A stretch of 64,000 bases of DNA from positions 1,579,830 to 1,643,829 of the forward strand of contig NZ_KB905370.1 of the NCBI RefSeq assembly GCF_000378985.1. Direction: 5' to 3'. Below the pieces are notes generated by a model. It was not told where the DNA came from and did no database searches. It was given only the letters and a program-made list of their open reading frames with translations. The stretch comes from Ensifer sp. BR816 (lineage in GTDB: Bacteria; Pseudomonadota; Alphaproteobacteria; Rhizobiales; Rhizobiaceae). This document shows positions 38,018 to 49,263 of this stretch, one piece after another. Position 1 is the stretch's first letter. Each line of letters opens with the position of its first letter. The position numbers and the translations under genes are program-made.

Positions 38018-38940
38018 CACTCTCCGCTGCCGATCTTGTCGAGCTCGTAGGGTGTCGTCTGGTACATCTCGTTGATCCAGTTGCCGAAAAAGAGATGCGC
38101 ATGGCTGCGCCAGCGGTTCTGCGGCGGCAGGGTCGAATCATTGTGCGGAAAGTAGTCGTGCGGCAGCTTGATGGGCACGCCAGCGTCCACGTCGCGGAAA
38201 TATTCGTCCGAAAGCGAAGTCGAATCATATTCGACATGATTGAACATGTAGAGCCGGTTGCCCTTCTTCTCGTGCACCAGGCAAACGCCCATCTCCTTCG
38301 ATTCCATCAGGACCTCGAGACTCGGCACCCGGTCGATATCGGCGCGGCGCACCTCGGTCCAGCGCGACACAGGGACGGCGAAGTCATCGGAAAAGCCGTT
38401 CAGATAGACCGAGGAGGGCTTGAGGTTCTGGTGGCGGTAGACGCCGAAGGCCTTTTCCTTGAGCGGATATTTCGGCACGCCGTGGAAATGATAGATCCCC
38501 GCCATCGCCCCCCAGCAGACGTTCAGCGTCGAATGCACATGCGATTCCGTCCAGTCGAAGATGCGCTTGAGCTCGTCCCAATAGGTGACCTCTTCATAGT
38601 CCAGCGTCTCGACTGGCGCGCCGGTGATGATGAAACCGTCGAACTTGCGGCCCTTCACCTCCTCCCAGGTCTCGTAGAAGGCGAACAGATGCTCCTCGGG
38701 CGTGTTCTTCGGCCGGTAGCCGCCGATACGCACCAGCGTCAGCTCGACCTGCAGCGGCGTCGCGCCGATCAGCCGGGCGATCTGGATTTCCGTCTTGATC
38801 TTGTTCGGCATCAGGTTCAAGAGCCCGATCTGCAGCGGCCGGATGTCCTGGCGGACCGCCGCCGTCTCGGTCATCACCCGCACGCCCTCGCTGACGAGGG
38901 TTTCGAAGGCGGGCAGCGTATCGGGAATCTTGATGGGCAT
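38017..38940 (-). CDS. metA: Homoserine O-acyltransferase MetA, probably acetyl-CoA-specific
   Basis: 307 residues. Acylates homoserine in the first step of methionine synthesis. Catalytic Cys142 is in [10 protein letters not shown], with the His/Glu pair in [10 protein letters not shown]. Residue 111, which decides the acyl donor in this family, is Glu ([10 protein letters not shown]) rather than the Gly of E. coli MetA, pointing to acetyl-CoA instead of succinyl-CoA. It is preceded by a SAM-II riboswitch and an attenuator, so it should be shut off when S-adenosylmethionine is plentiful. The VWA gene is probably cotranscribed. Confidence 0.95.
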   Translation of the reverse strand: MPIKIPDTLPAFETLVSEGVRVMTETAAVRQDIRPLQIGLLNLMPNKIKTEIQIARLIGATPLQVELTLVRIGGYRPKNTPEEHLFAFYETWEEVKGRKFDGFIITGAPVETLDYEEVTYWDELKRIFDWTESHVHSTLNVCWGAMAGIYHFHGVPKYPLKEKAFGVYRHQNLKPSSVYLNGFSDDFAVPVSRWTEVRRADIDRVPSLEVLMESKEMGVCLVHEKKGNRLYMFNHVEYDSTSLSDEYFRDVDAGVPIKLPHDYFPHNDSTLPPQNRWRSHAHLFFGNWINEMYQTTPYELDKIGSGE

Positions 38941-38957
38941 GGTTCCACTCGATCAAT

Positions 38958-38992
38958 ACAAAAAAACCGGCGGCGAAATGATCGCGACCGGT
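38958..38992 (-). terminator. Attenuator-type terminator between SAM-II riboswitch and metA
   Basis: On the minus strand ACCGG...CCGGT closes a GC-rich hairpin followed by seven T residues, about 20 nt ahead of the metA ATG and downstream of the aptamer. It is placed to make SAM binding control transcription. Confidence 0.7.
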
Positions 38993-39014
38993 CCTCGGAA
39001 ATCCGTTCTTCCTC

Positions 39015-39074
39015 GGCCCTTTAGCGATTTCTTTAACGTGGCTGCAAGCCGGCCGGCCAAATCACCACAGGACC
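39015..39074 (-). promoter_or_regulatory. SAM-II riboswitch
   Basis: Minus-strand sequence contains the conserved SAM-II core: GTGGTGATTTGG, then GCTTGCAGCCAC, a short AAAGAA linker and ATCGCTAAA. GTGG/CCAC form P1, and the loop GATTT pairs with downstream AAATC to make the H-type pseudoknot that encloses SAM. SAM-II was found upstream of metA-type genes in alphaproteobacteria, exactly as here. Confidence 0.93.
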
Positions 39075-39275
39075 GTTTGATAGCGCGGCGGGGGGCTGGT
39101 GGTCAATGGAAAAGGAGTCTTGAGGTTTGCGGCCCCGCGCCGAACGGCCGCCTGCCATCAATTCGCCGTCAGCGCATGATGTTGCCGTTGACAAGCACGC
39201 TTTCCTTCGCCACCTGAAAGGCGACAGCGGAACGCGGGTGCGTTCGCAGCAAAAGGGACCCAAGAAGAGGCCTTC

Positions 39276-40529
39276 ATGTCTTCTGCCTTCGATTTCGAGC
39301 CAAAGCCGCGCCGCGCCTCGGTCGCCGTCGATGTCGGCGGCGTCATCGTCGGCGGTGCTGCGCCGGTCGTCGTCCAGTCGATGACGAACACGGACACGGC
39401 CGACATCGACGCGACTGTGGCGCAGGTGGCGGCACTCTCGAAGGCCGGCTCCGAACTGGTGCGCATCACCGTCGACCGCGACGAAAGTGCTGCCGCCGTG
39501 CCGAAGATCCGCGAAAGGCTCTTGCGTCTCGGCATGGACGTGCCGCTCGTCGGCGATTTCCACTATATCGGCCACAAGCTGCTCGCCGATCACCCGGCCT
39601 GCGCCGAGGCGCTGGCGAAATACCGCATCAATCCCGGCAATGTCGGCTTCAAGGACAAGAAGGACAAGCAGTTCGCTGAGATCATCGAGATGGCGATCCG
39701 CTACGACAAGCCGGTGCGCATCGGCGTGAACTGGGGTTCGCTCGACCAGGAACTGCTGACGCGACTGATGGACGAGAACCAGGCCAACGGATCGCCGTTG
39801 ACGGCGCAAGAGGTGACACGCGAGACGATCGTGCAGTCGGCGCTGCTCTCGGCCGACCTTGCCGAGGAACTCGGCCTGCCGCGCAACCGCATCATCCTCT
39901 CCGCCAAGGTTTCCGGCGTCCAGGACCTGATTGCCGTCTATGCGATGCTTGCCGCCCGCTCCGACCATGCGCTTCATCTCGGCCTTACCGAGGCCGGCAT
40001 GGGCACCAAGGGCATCGTCGCTTCCTCCGCCTCGCTCGGCATCCTGATGCAGCAGGGGATCGGCGATACGATCCGCATCTCGCTCACCCCCGAGCCCGGC
40101 GGCGACCGCACCCGCGAGGTGCAGGTGGCGCAGGAGCTTTTGCAGGTCATGGGCTTCCGCCAGTTCATTCCCGTCGTCGCCGCCTGTCCCGGCTGCGGCC
40201 GTACCACCTCCACCGTCTTCCAGGAGCTTGCCCAGAAGATCCAGGAGGACATCCGCGCCAGCATGCCGGTCTGGCGTGAGAAATATCCGGGCGTCGAGGC
40301 GCTGAAGGTCGCGGTGATGGGCTGCATCGTCAACGGCCCCGGCGAGAGCAAGCATGCCGATATCGGCATCTCGCTGCCGGGCACCGGCGAGATGCCGGCC
40401 GCACCGGTCTTCATCGACGGCCAGAAGGCGATGACCTTGCGCGGCCCGAGGATCGCCGAGGAGTTCCAGCTTCTCGTCGCCGACTATATCGAGAAGCGCT
40501 TCGGCCACGGCCAGGCGGCTGCCGAATAG
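39276..40529 (+). CDS. ispG: 4-hydroxy-3-methylbut-2-enyl diphosphate synthase
   Basis: 417 residues. Catalyses the penultimate step of the MEP isoprenoid pathway with a [4Fe-4S] cluster: ligands in [13 protein letters not shown] and [10 protein letters not shown]. The TIM-barrel half shows [44 protein letters not shown] and [10 protein letters not shown]. Start at [15 protein letters not shown]. It stands alone; ispA for prenyl chain formation lies 1.2 kb downstream on the other strand. Confidence 0.97.
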   Translation: MSSAFDFEPKPRRASVAVDVGGVIVGGAAPVVVQSMTNTDTADIDATVAQVAALSKAGSELVRITVDRDESAAAVPKIRERLLRLGMDVPLVGDFHYIGHKLLADHPACAEALAKYRINPGNVGFKDKKDKQFAEIIEMAIRYDKPVRIGVNWGSLDQELLTRLMDENQANGSPLTAQEVTRETIVQSALLSADLAEELGLPRNRIILSAKVSGVQDLIAVYAMLAARSDHALHLGLTEAGMGTKGIVASSASLGILMQQGIGDTIRISLTPEPGGDRTREVQVAQELLQVMGFRQFIPVVAACPGCGRTTSTVFQELAQKIQEDIRASMPVWREKYPGVEALKVAVMGCIVNGPGESKHADIGISLPGTGEMPAAPVFIDGQKAMTLRGPRIAEEFQLLVADYIEKRFGHGQAAAE

Positions 40530-40544
40530 CGCCGTTATCTGCGC

Positions 40545-40640
40545 GCCCCTCATCCTGCTGCAGCGACCTTCAACCCCCTCGCCCCGCTTGCGGGGAGAGG
40601 GCTCGTCCCTCGGGTTAAACACGAGGAGAGGGGCAGTCGC
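40545..40640. repeat. Intergenic C-rich palindrome
   Basis: Contains the hairpin ccctcgccccgc-tt-gcggggagaggg and, further on, ctcgtccctcgggttaaaca cgaggagagg; ends of the unit (gcgcccctcatcc and gaggggc) resemble other rhizobial intergenic repeats at 15691 and 23612. It fills the gap between convergent ispG and hisC. Confidence 0.7.
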
Positions 40641-40663
40641 AGTCGCCCGACATAGGCCGGGCC

Positions 40664-41719
40664 TCAGAGAATCGCGTCGAGCGCCGCGACCAGTCGTTCG
40701 CATTCCTCGTCGGTGCCGATGGTGATGCGCAGGAAATCCGAGATCCTCGGCTTGGCGAAATGGCGGACGATCACCGCGCGTTCGCGCAGCTTGGCGGCGA
40801 GCGCCTGGCCTTCGTGGGCGGGATGGCGGGCGAAGACGAAATTCGCCTGGGACGGCAGGACCTCGAAGCCGCGTTTTTCGAGTTCGCTCGTCAACCTTTC
40901 GCGCGAAGCGATGATCCTGCCGCGCGTCGCCTCGAACCACGCCGCGTCCTCGATCGCGGCGATCGCGCCGGCCTGGGCAGTGCGCCCGAGCGGATAGGAA
41001 TTGAAGCTGTCCTTGACCCGTTCCAGGGCTTCGATCAGCGGCCGCTGGCCGATCGCGAAGCCGAGGCGCAGGCCCGCCAGAGCCCGCGACTTGGAGAAGG
41101 TCTGGACGACCAGCAGGTTCTGGTATTTCGGCACGAGCGCGACCGCGGATTCGCCGCCGAAGTCGATATAGGCCTCGTCGATCACCACCGGCTGGTCGGA
41201 GTGCTCCGCCACCAGTTTTTCGATCTCCGCAAGCGGCAGGCCGATGCCGGTCGGGGCGTTGGGGTTCGGCAGAATGATTGCGCCGGCAGGTCGGCGGTAG
41301 TCGGCGATGTTGACGCGGAAGGCGGCGTCGAGCGGTATCTCCACCGCGTCAATGCCGAAAAGGCCTGCATAGGTCGGATAGAAGCTGTAGGAGATATCCG
41401 GATAGAGCAACGGCTCGTCGTGCTTCAGCAGCGCCGCGAAGGCATGGGCAAGCACCTCGTCGGAGCCGTTGCCGACGAAGACCTCGTCCGCTTGAACGCC
41501 GTATCGCTTTGCGATCGCTTTCCTCAATGCCAGCGCGATGGGATCGGGATAGAGCCGAAGATCGGCGCTTGCCGCCGCCCGGATTGCTTCAAGCGCCTTT
41601 TCCGAAGGGCCATAGGGGCTCTCATTGGTGTTCAGCTTGACGAGGTTTGCGATGCGCGGCTGCTCGCCGGGAACATAGGGCTTCAGCGTGGAAACGATCG
41701 GCGACCAGAACTTGCTCAC
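40664..41719 (-). CDS. hisC: Histidinol-phosphate aminotransferase
   Basis: 351 residues, class II PLP aminotransferase. Pyridoxal lysine Lys210 in [19 protein letters not shown]; phosphate/substrate residues in [18 protein letters not shown] and [11 protein letters not shown]. It makes histidinol phosphate from imidazole-acetol phosphate; rhizobia often have several hisC-like genes with overlapping aromatic aminotransferase activity. It follows ispA with a 3-nt gap, so the two share a transcript. Confidence 0.92.
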   Translation of the reverse strand: MSKFWSPIVSTLKPYVPGEQPRIANLVKLNTNESPYGPSEKALEAIRAAASADLRLYPDPIALALRKAIAKRYGVQADEVFVGNGSDEVLAHAFAALLKHDEPLLYPDISYSFYPTYAGLFGIDAVEIPLDAAFRVNIADYRRPAGAIILPNPNAPTGIGLPLAEIEKLVAEHSDQPVVIDEAYIDFGGESAVALVPKYQNLLVVQTFSKSRALAGLRLGFAIGQRPLIEALERVKDSFNSYPLGRTAQAGAIAAIEDAAWFEATRGRIIASRERLTSELEKRGFEVLPSQANFVFARHPAHEGQALAAKLRERAVIVRHFAKPRISDFLRITIGTDEECERLVAALDAIL

Positions 41720-41722
41720 GGG

Positions 41723-42637
41723 TTAGCTCCTGCGATTGGCGATGAAGCGGGCGGTTTCGGCGAGAACGGCCGAACGGGCACCGTAGGGTGACAGCAGCGC
41801 TTCCGCGTCGGCCACCAGTTTTTCGAGTTGGCGCTCGGCCCAGGGCTGGCCGTGAAGCGCGACGAGCGTGCCCTTGCCGCGGGCGGCGTCCTTGCCGGTG
41901 GCCTTGCCCATGGCCTCGGCGTCGGCGGTGAGATCGAGCAGATCGTCGGCAAGCTGGAAGGCAAGGCCAATCTTTTCGCCGAAGGCGCGCATCCGCCGGC
42001 GGTCTTCGGCCCCCGCGTCGGCGATGATCGCACCGGCCTCGCAGGCAAAGCGGATCAGCGCACCGGTCTTCATCGCCTGCAGCGTGACGATTCCCGCTTC
42101 GTCGGGGGCTTTTCTCTCGGCGGCGAGGTCGAGCGCCTGGCCGCCGGCCATGCCGCCATGCCCGGCGGCGCGTGCGAGCGCCAGCACGAGCGCCGTCTTC
42201 TGGCGATCCGAGAGAGGCGTTTGCGGTGCGGCGATGATGTCGAAGGCGAAGGTCAGGAGACTGTCGCCGGCAAGGATAGCCGTCGCCTCGTCGAAGGCGA
42301 TGTGCACGGTCGGCTGACCGCGCCTCATATCGTCGTCGTCCATCGCCGGCAGGTCGTCGTGGACGAGCGAATAGCAATGCACGCATTCGAGCGCCGCGCC
42401 GATCCGCAAGCCCGCGTCGGCGTTGCCGCCGAGAAGGGCGGTGCTTTCGGCGACGAGGAAGGGGCGCAGCCGCTTGCCGCCATTGAGCACGCCGTGGCGC
42501 ATGGCATCGAGCAGCTGCATCGGCCGGGCGATCTCGTCCTCCTGAACGGTGGGGCCGAAGAGGCTCGTCAGCAGGCTCTCGACCGCCAGCGCCGCGGCCT
42601 TGAGGCGTTCCGGGAAGAATGATGTCTCGTCTTGCAT
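41723..42637 (-). CDS. ispA: Farnesyl/geranyl diphosphate synthase (polyprenyl synthetase)
   Basis: 304 residues from MQDETSFFPERLK. The aspartate-rich motifs are HDDLPAMDDDD (from residue 93) and LADDLLDLTAD; GGKRLRP and MKTGALIRFA are also typical. Short-chain group, most likely producing farnesyl diphosphate for quinones, undecaprenol and hopanoids. The first gene of the ispA-hisC pair. Upstream frame extension is unconserved. Confidence 0.92.
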   Translation of the reverse strand: MQDETSFFPERLKAAALAVESLLTSLFGPTVQEDEIARPMQLLDAMRHGVLNGGKRLRPFLVAESTALLGGNADAGLRIGAALECVHCYSLVHDDLPAMDDDDMRRGQPTVHIAFDEATAILAGDSLLTFAFDIIAAPQTPLSDRQKTALVLALARAAGHGGMAGGQALDLAAERKAPDEAGIVTLQAMKTGALIRFACEAGAIIADAGAEDRRRMRAFGEKIGLAFQLADDLLDLTADAEAMGKATGKDAARGKGTLVALHGQPWAERQLEKLVADAEALLSPYGARSAVLAETARFIANRRS

Positions 42638-42804
42638 GAAAGGCTCTTTGGCACGGGGGAGAGCGGCTTTCAACGGACTTTCTAGTCGCAGTTCCTGCGT
42701 TTTGTGCGGGATGAGTGCACGGGCGACCTTGTGTTTTGCAAGAAAGCCCGTTCAATCTTCGTGATCCATGAAATAAGAGTGGGGCCATGAAGTAAGAGCG
42801 GGGA

Positions 42805-43578
42805 ATGGATAGAGGGGTGGACAGTCAGGCCGTGGACATTGTTCCGGAAGAACGCGAGGAGGGCGAGTTGCCCGCCCGCCGGTGGTCCGTCCTGCGCCGC
42901 ACATGGCGAACGCGGCGCCAGCGTTTCGTTCTCGCGGTGCTTTCGCTTCTCCTGCTCCCCTATCTTCTGATCATCGTCTACCTGCCCGGCTTCATCCATC
43001 CGGTTTCGACATTGATGCTGCGCGACCTCGTGCTGCTGCGCGGATACGACCGGCAATGGGTGGCGTTCGACGATATCGCCCCGGTCCTCGTCCAGTCGGT
43101 GATGATGTCCGAGGACGGCCAGTTCTGCACACACAACGGGGTCGACTGGATGCAGATGCGCGGTGTCGTCGAGGACGCGCTCGACGGCGAACAGACGCGC
43201 GGAGCGAGCACGATCCCGATGCAGACGGTGAAGAACCTCTACCTCTGGAACGGCCGCTCCTTCATTCGCAAGGGCATGGAACTGCCCCTCGCCGTCGTCG
43301 CCGATCTCGTCTGGAGCAAGCGGCGCATGATGGAAATCTACCTGAACGTCGCCGAATGGGGCGACGGCATCTACGGCGTCGAGGCGGCTGCGCGGCATCA
43401 CTTCGGCGTTTCCGCCGCGAAGCTTTCGCGCCGCCAGGCCGCGCTGCTTGCCGTGGCGCTGCCCAATCCGATCGACCGCAATGCCGGCAAGCCGGGCCGC
43501 GGCCTGAGGCGGCTCGCCTCGGTGATCGAGCGTCGCGCCGGCCGATCGGGCGGCTACATCACATGTCTTTATGATTGA
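42805..43578 (+). CDS. mtgA: Monofunctional peptidoglycan glycosyltransferase MtgA
   Basis: 257 residues. One N-terminal membrane helix (about 41-60) anchors a GT51 domain: [18 protein letters not shown] (catalytic Glu103), [36 protein letters not shown] and [14 protein letters not shown]. No penicillin-binding transpeptidase domain follows. It polymerises lipid II into glycan strands. Confidence 0.95.
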   Translation: MDRGVDSQAVDIVPEEREEGELPARRWSVLRRTWRTRRQRFVLAVLSLLLLPYLLIIVYLPGFIHPVSTLMLRDLVLLRGYDRQWVAFDDIAPVLVQSVMMSEDGQFCTHNGVDWMQMRGVVEDALDGEQTRGASTIPMQTVKNLYLWNGRSFIRKGMELPLAVVADLVWSKRRMMEIYLNVAEWGDGIYGVEAAARHHFGVSAAKLSRRQAALLAVALPNPIDRNAGKPGRGLRRLASVIERRAGRSGGYITCLYD

Positions 43579-43654
43579 GATGAAGGCAATTCATTGGTCC
43601 TGCCGCCGGTGATGTGGCAATCCTCTCGCCGAAACCAAATGCAGTGAGGGATCC

Positions 43655-44302
43655 ATGGCCAAGCTCGTTCTTTATGTCGGCAACAAGAATTATTCGTCCT
43701 GGTCGCTTCGGCCATGGCTGGCGCTCGAAGGCTGCGGCATCCCCTTCGAGGACGTCGTCATTCCTTTCGACTTTCCGGCGGGAAACCCGAAGTTTCGCGA
43801 GATATCGCCGACGGGACGCGTGCCGGTGCTTCACCACGGTGAAACGCGTGTGTGGGAATCGCTGGCGATCATCGAGTATGCGGCGGAACTCTACCCCGAG
43901 GCCGGTCTCTGGCCCGAGGATCGCGAGGATCGCGCCCGGGCGCGCAGCTATTCGATGGAGATGCTCGCAGGCTTCCGGGCGCTGCGCGGCGCCTGCCCGA
44001 TGAATATCCGCCGGCCGGTGAAGGCGATTGCGCTTCCCGAGGAGGTCACGGCCGACGTCGCCCGGATCGAAGCGATCTGGCGCGAGGCGATCGCCCGCTC
44101 CGGCGGACCCTTCCTTTTTGGCCGCTTCACAGCCGCCGACGCGATGTTCGCCCCGGTCGTCAACCGTCTGGAGGTCTATGAGCTCACGGCGGATCCGGTG
44201 GCTCTCGCTTACATGGAGGCCGTCAAGGCGCATCCGGCCTTCCGCAAGTGGGAAGACGCCGCAAGGGCCGAACCATGGGTCGTGCCGGAGGACGAAGCCT
44301 GA
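43655..44302 (+). CDS. Glutathione S-transferase
   Basis: 215 residues. N-terminal thioredoxin-like GST domain (KLVLYVGNKNYSSWSLRPWL with catalytic-type Ser/Tyr near residue 12; SPTGRVPVLHHGETRVWESL for glutathione binding), helical C-terminal domain with RFTAADAMFAPVVNRLEVY. It would conjugate or isomerise an electrophile; the substrate is unknown. A GGGATCC-like spacer precedes the ATG. Confidence 0.93.
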   Translation: MAKLVLYVGNKNYSSWSLRPWLALEGCGIPFEDVVIPFDFPAGNPKFREISPTGRVPVLHHGETRVWESLAIIEYAAELYPEAGLWPEDREDRARARSYSMEMLAGFRALRGACPMNIRRPVKAIALPEEVTADVARIEAIWREAIARSGGPFLFGRFTAADAMFAPVVNRLEVYELTADPVALAYMEAVKAHPAFRKWEDAARAEPWVVPEDEA

Positions 44303-44447
44303 TGCCCGAGTCGAAAATTTGTGCGCGGGGACTGGTCAAACCGCGGTCGGGCATGTATAAGCGCGCGAAATTTCCGAGATCGACATCTGTTTGAACCGGC
44401 CATTTTCGGCTGCTGAACAGTGTTTTGCCCGATAAGTGGAGAATGAA

Positions 44448-44633
44448 ATGGCTGTACCTAAAAGAAAAACGAGCCCGTCCAAGCGTGGCATGCGCCGTTC
44501 CGCTGACGCCCTCAAGGCTCCGACCTACGTCGAAGACAAGAACTCCGGCGAACTTCGCCGTCCGCACCACATCGACCTGAAGACCGGCATGTACCGCGGC
44601 CGCCAGGTCCTGACGCCGAAGGAAAACGCGTAA
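44448..44633 (+). CDS. rpmF: 50S ribosomal protein L32
   Basis: 61 residues, [20 protein letters not shown] at the start and [20 protein letters not shown] in the middle. This form lacks the zinc-binding cysteines found in some L32 proteins. The start was placed at MAVPKRK, preceded by GTGGAGAATGAA. A rho-independent terminator follows. Confidence 0.97.
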   Translation: MAVPKRKTSPSKRGMRRSADALKAPTYVEDKNSGELRRPHHIDLKTGMYRGRQVLTPKENA

Positions 44634-44662
44634 GCGTTTAACCTGTTTCAGGATGAAGTTCG

Positions 44663-44689
44663 AAGGGTCGGCATCGCCGGCCCTTTTTT
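44663..44689 (+). terminator. Rho-independent terminator after rpmF
   Basis: Stem aagggtcggc / gccggccctt (with a T-G pair), 3-nt loop, then tttt, 30 nt after the stop. Confidence 0.85.
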
Positions 44690-44842
44690 CGTTGGCAGCT
44701 CGTCTCCGACCCTGATCGCCGACGCGGGCCGGAGCGGGTTGCGCTCTCATGCGTTCGCGCCCCCGATCCATCTGCTTGTTTTGCCGCAATTGTGCGACGT
44801 CAGGTGAGTTTCACCTGACTGCAAAATGATCTAGGCCCGACC

Positions 44843-46672
<1,830 letters not shown>

Positions 46673-46673
46673 G

Positions 46674-47324
46674 TCAGGCTCCGGAAAGATCATAGGGCCG
46701 GGCGAGAACAACCGCCCGGCCGGATTTCATGGAAAAGCGAACCGGACCTTCCGCGACATTGGAAATCGTCCGGGAAGATCCGAAGGGCAGCGCGAAGTCG
46801 TCGAGCGGATAGCGGACGTTTTCGATCGACAGGCCGGAAAGGTCGGTAAAGCCGAGAACCGAGAACAGGCTGTCCTTCGGCAGGTCGATTACATGGGTGC
46901 CCGGCCTGAGCGGATAGGCTTCCTCCTCGCCGGAGGTCATGAATGCGGCGTGCCCTTTTTCGGCAAGGGCGGCGAGTTGGAGGAGATGCAGGAAGGCATG
47001 GTCGCTGCGGGTGCCGCCGAGGGCGCCGGCGAAGATCAACGCGGTCGCGCCGAGCGCAAGTGCCGCCTCGACGGCGATCTCGCCATCGGTGGCGTTCTTG
47101 GCGGCCGGGTAGCTTTCCCGCGGAACATGGGCGAAGTCCGCCAGCAGTGCCGCATCGGTCGAATCGAAATCCCCGACCCAGAGATCCGGGACGATACCGA
47201 GCGTCTTTGCATGGCGCATGCCGCCGTCGGCCGCGATGAACCGGCTGCCGGTGAGCTGTGTCGCCAGCCGCTCCGTGAGCGAGAGCGCGCCGCCGAGAAG
47301 AATGGTGAAGGTCGATCGGGTCAT
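46674..47324 (-). CDS. thiN: Thiamine pyrophosphokinase
   Basis: 216 residues. Converts thiamine to thiamine diphosphate with ATP. Conserved residues: FIAADGGMRHAKTLGIVPDL, WVGDFDSTD, KNATDGEIAVEAAL, GALGGTRSDHAFLHL, and a C-terminal B1-binding barrel (GLSIENVRYPLDDFAL). It lies near the thiBPQ importer on the other strand; together they allow use of external thiamine. No thiamine biosynthesis genes are seen here. Confidence 0.93.
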   Translation of the reverse strand: MTRSTFTILLGGALSLTERLATQLTGSRFIAADGGMRHAKTLGIVPDLWVGDFDSTDAALLADFAHVPRESYPAAKNATDGEIAVEAALALGATALIFAGALGGTRSDHAFLHLLQLAALAEKGHAAFMTSGEEEAYPLRPGTHVIDLPKDSLFSVLGFTDLSGLSIENVRYPLDDFALPFGSSRTISNVAEGPVRFSMKSGRAVVLARPYDLSGA

Positions 47325-47420
47325 GGCAGAAGCCCATAGCGCAAAGCGGCGCCTGAGGAAAAGGGCAGAACGCCTTTTCGGGGGCCGTTGCCGCCGTTTG
47401 GCCAACGCAACTTGTGTGGT

Positions 47421-47900
47421 TCAGGTTCCGGTCCCGTCCGGCGCGAGCATGTCCGCATAGATGCCGGGCGTCGAATCGGCGATCTCCACCGCTCCGACGG
47501 CGCGCGCGTAGAATTCCGCAGGGCCGACGCCGCCGATGATCGCATAGGCGTAGCCGGCGGCGCGCATGGCGGAGAGGCTTTCGAGAAGCAATGCCTCGCC
47601 GAGGCCACGGCCGCGCATCGCTTCGTCCACGCCCGTCGGGCCGAAGAAGCCGAGCGCCGTGACGTCGTGACAGGCGAAGCCGGCCAGTTCTCCGTTGCGT
47701 AGCGCAATATGGATCCGCGTCGGCGTCGAGGAAAAGGCGGCCTCCGCCTCGCCCGCCCAGAGGACGCCGAACCGTTCCTCGATCCAGGCGACGACGATCC
47801 TGCGTTCGGGCGCCATGGCGCGCCGGATGGTGACGTCGGGGCCAAGCCGGGACGCGCGGCCGTCGGGCAAGGCATAGAGGCGAACGAGCATATCCGGCAT
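47421..47900 (-). CDS. GNAT-family acetyltransferase
   Basis: 159 residues from [13 protein letters not shown]. Motif A of the fold is [20 protein letters not shown] near residue 95-115; [10 protein letters not shown] and [15 protein letters not shown] also fit GNAT proteins. Substrate unknown. The frame is open upstream through the thi promoter region but without similarity. It is divergent from thiB, whose riboswitch starts 175 nt upstream. Confidence 0.85.
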   Translation of the reverse strand: MPDMLVRLYALPDGRASRLGPDVTIRRAMAPERRIVVAWIEERFGVLWAGEAEAAFSSTPTRIHIALRNGELAGFACHDVTALGFFGPTGVDEAMRGRGLGEALLLESLSAMRAAGYAYAIIGGVGPAEFYARAVGAVEIADSTPGIYADMLAPDGTGT

Positions 47901-48075
47901 GAGATGACCTCGCTTGGCGAACAAAACGCCGCCGCCGTTGTTTGGAATTGGAGTGCCGGCAAACCTTCCGGTTTCTCGGAAACTCTTGATAGCGCAGCCG
48001 GCGCCGCGGGCCAATGCACCGTCCGAAACTCCGCTTGCCTTGGCTGCCGCCGGAAGCTAAATCTGAGGCGCTCTA

Positions 48076-48170
48076 ACGGGGTGCCCGGGGCCGCTTGCGG
48101 CCCGACGGCTGAGAGGCTTCGAGCCAACCCGCGGAACCTGATCCGGCTCATACCGGCGGAGGGATTAGAA
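48076..48170 (+). promoter_or_regulatory. TPP riboswitch (THI element)
   Basis: Conserved core in order: ggggtgcc, ggctgagagg, aacccgcggaacctgatccg g, and ataccggcggagggatta. The pieces match the thi box that binds thiamine diphosphate. It lies 61 nt before thiB and should repress thiBPQ when the cofactor is abundant. Confidence 0.96.
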
Positions 48171-48230
48171 GCGATCGGACCGATACGCGCTTTTCCCGTG
48201 CAACATCAACAACAGGGAGAGGTGCCCCAG

Positions 48231-49256
48231 ATGTCCAGTTCACTCCAAAAGATCCTTGGTCGGCTCGCCGCCGCCGGCATGGCTGCCGCCGCGTTGTCGG
48301 CGAACGCCGTCGCAGCGGAAAAGACGCTGACGATCTATACCTATGAGAGCTTCATCACCGAGTGGGGGCCGGGCGCCAAGGTCGCCGAAGGTTTCGAAAA
48401 GACCTGCGACTGCAAGGTGAACTATGTCGGCGTCGCCGACGGCGTCGAACTCTTGACGCGGCTGAAGCTCGAAGGCGAGGGCTCGAAGGCCGACGTCGTT
48501 CTCGGCCTCGACACCAATCTCGTCGCGGAGGCCAAGGCCACCGGCTATTTCGCCCCACACGGCGTCGATACGGCAGGCCTCAAGGTTCCCGGCGGCTTTT
48601 CCGACGACACCTTCGTGCCCTATGACTACGGCCATTTCGCCGTGATCTACGATACGGAAACCCTGAAGAACCCGCCGAAGAGCCTCAAGGATCTGGTCGA
48701 AGGCGATCCTGCGCAAAAGATCGTCGTCGAGGACCCGCGCACCTCGACGCCCGGCCTCGGCCTGCTTCTCTGGGTGAAATCTGTCTATGGCGACAAGGCC
48801 GGCGAGGCCTGGGCGAAGCTTAAGGAGCGGGTGCTGACGGTGACCCCGGGCTGGTCGGAAGCCTATGGCCTCTTCACCAAGGGCGAGGCGCCGATGGTGC
48901 TCTCCTACACCACCTCGCCCGCCTATCACATGGTGGCGGAGAACACCGACCGCTACCAGGCAGCCCCCTTCGCCGAAGGCCACTACATCCAGATCGAAGT
49001 GGCCGGCGCGACGAAGAATGCCAAGGAGCCGGAGCTCGCCCGCAAGTTCCTGGCCTTCATGACGGGACCGGAGTTCCAGTCGATCATCCCGACGACCAAC
49101 TGGATGATGCCGGTCGGCGCCACGAAGGAGCCGCTGCCCGAGGCCTTCGGAAAGCTCGTCGAGCCGCAAAAGACCTTCCTCTTGCCGTCGGAAGAGGTCG
49201 CCGCCAACCGCAAGGCCTGGATCGACGAGTGGCTGGTGGCGATGAGCAAGAACTGA
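48231..49256 (+). CDS. thiB: Thiamine ABC transporter, periplasmic binding protein
   Basis: 341 residues. Signal peptide [20 protein letters not shown] to VAAEK. Mature family features: [94 protein letters not shown]. Binds thiamine and its phosphates. First gene of thiBPQ, under the TPP riboswitch; the start after GGGAGAGGTG was chosen by the signal peptide. Confidence 0.96.
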   Translation: MSSSLQKILGRLAAAGMAAAALSANAVAAEKTLTIYTYESFITEWGPGAKVAEGFEKTCDCKVNYVGVADGVELLTRLKLEGEGSKADVVLGLDTNLVAEAKATGYFAPHGVDTAGLKVPGGFSDDTFVPYDYGHFAVIYDTETLKNPPKSLKDLVEGDPAQKIVVEDPRTSTPGLGLLLWVKSVYGDKAGEAWAKLKERVLTVTPGWSEAYGLFTKGEAPMVLSYTTSPAYHMVAENTDRYQAAPFAEGHYIQIEVAGATKNAKEPELARKFLAFMTGPEFQSIIPTTNWMMPVGATKEPLPEAFGKLVEPQKTFLLPSEEVAANRKAWIDEWLVAMSKN

Positions 49257-49263
49257 GGCCGGA

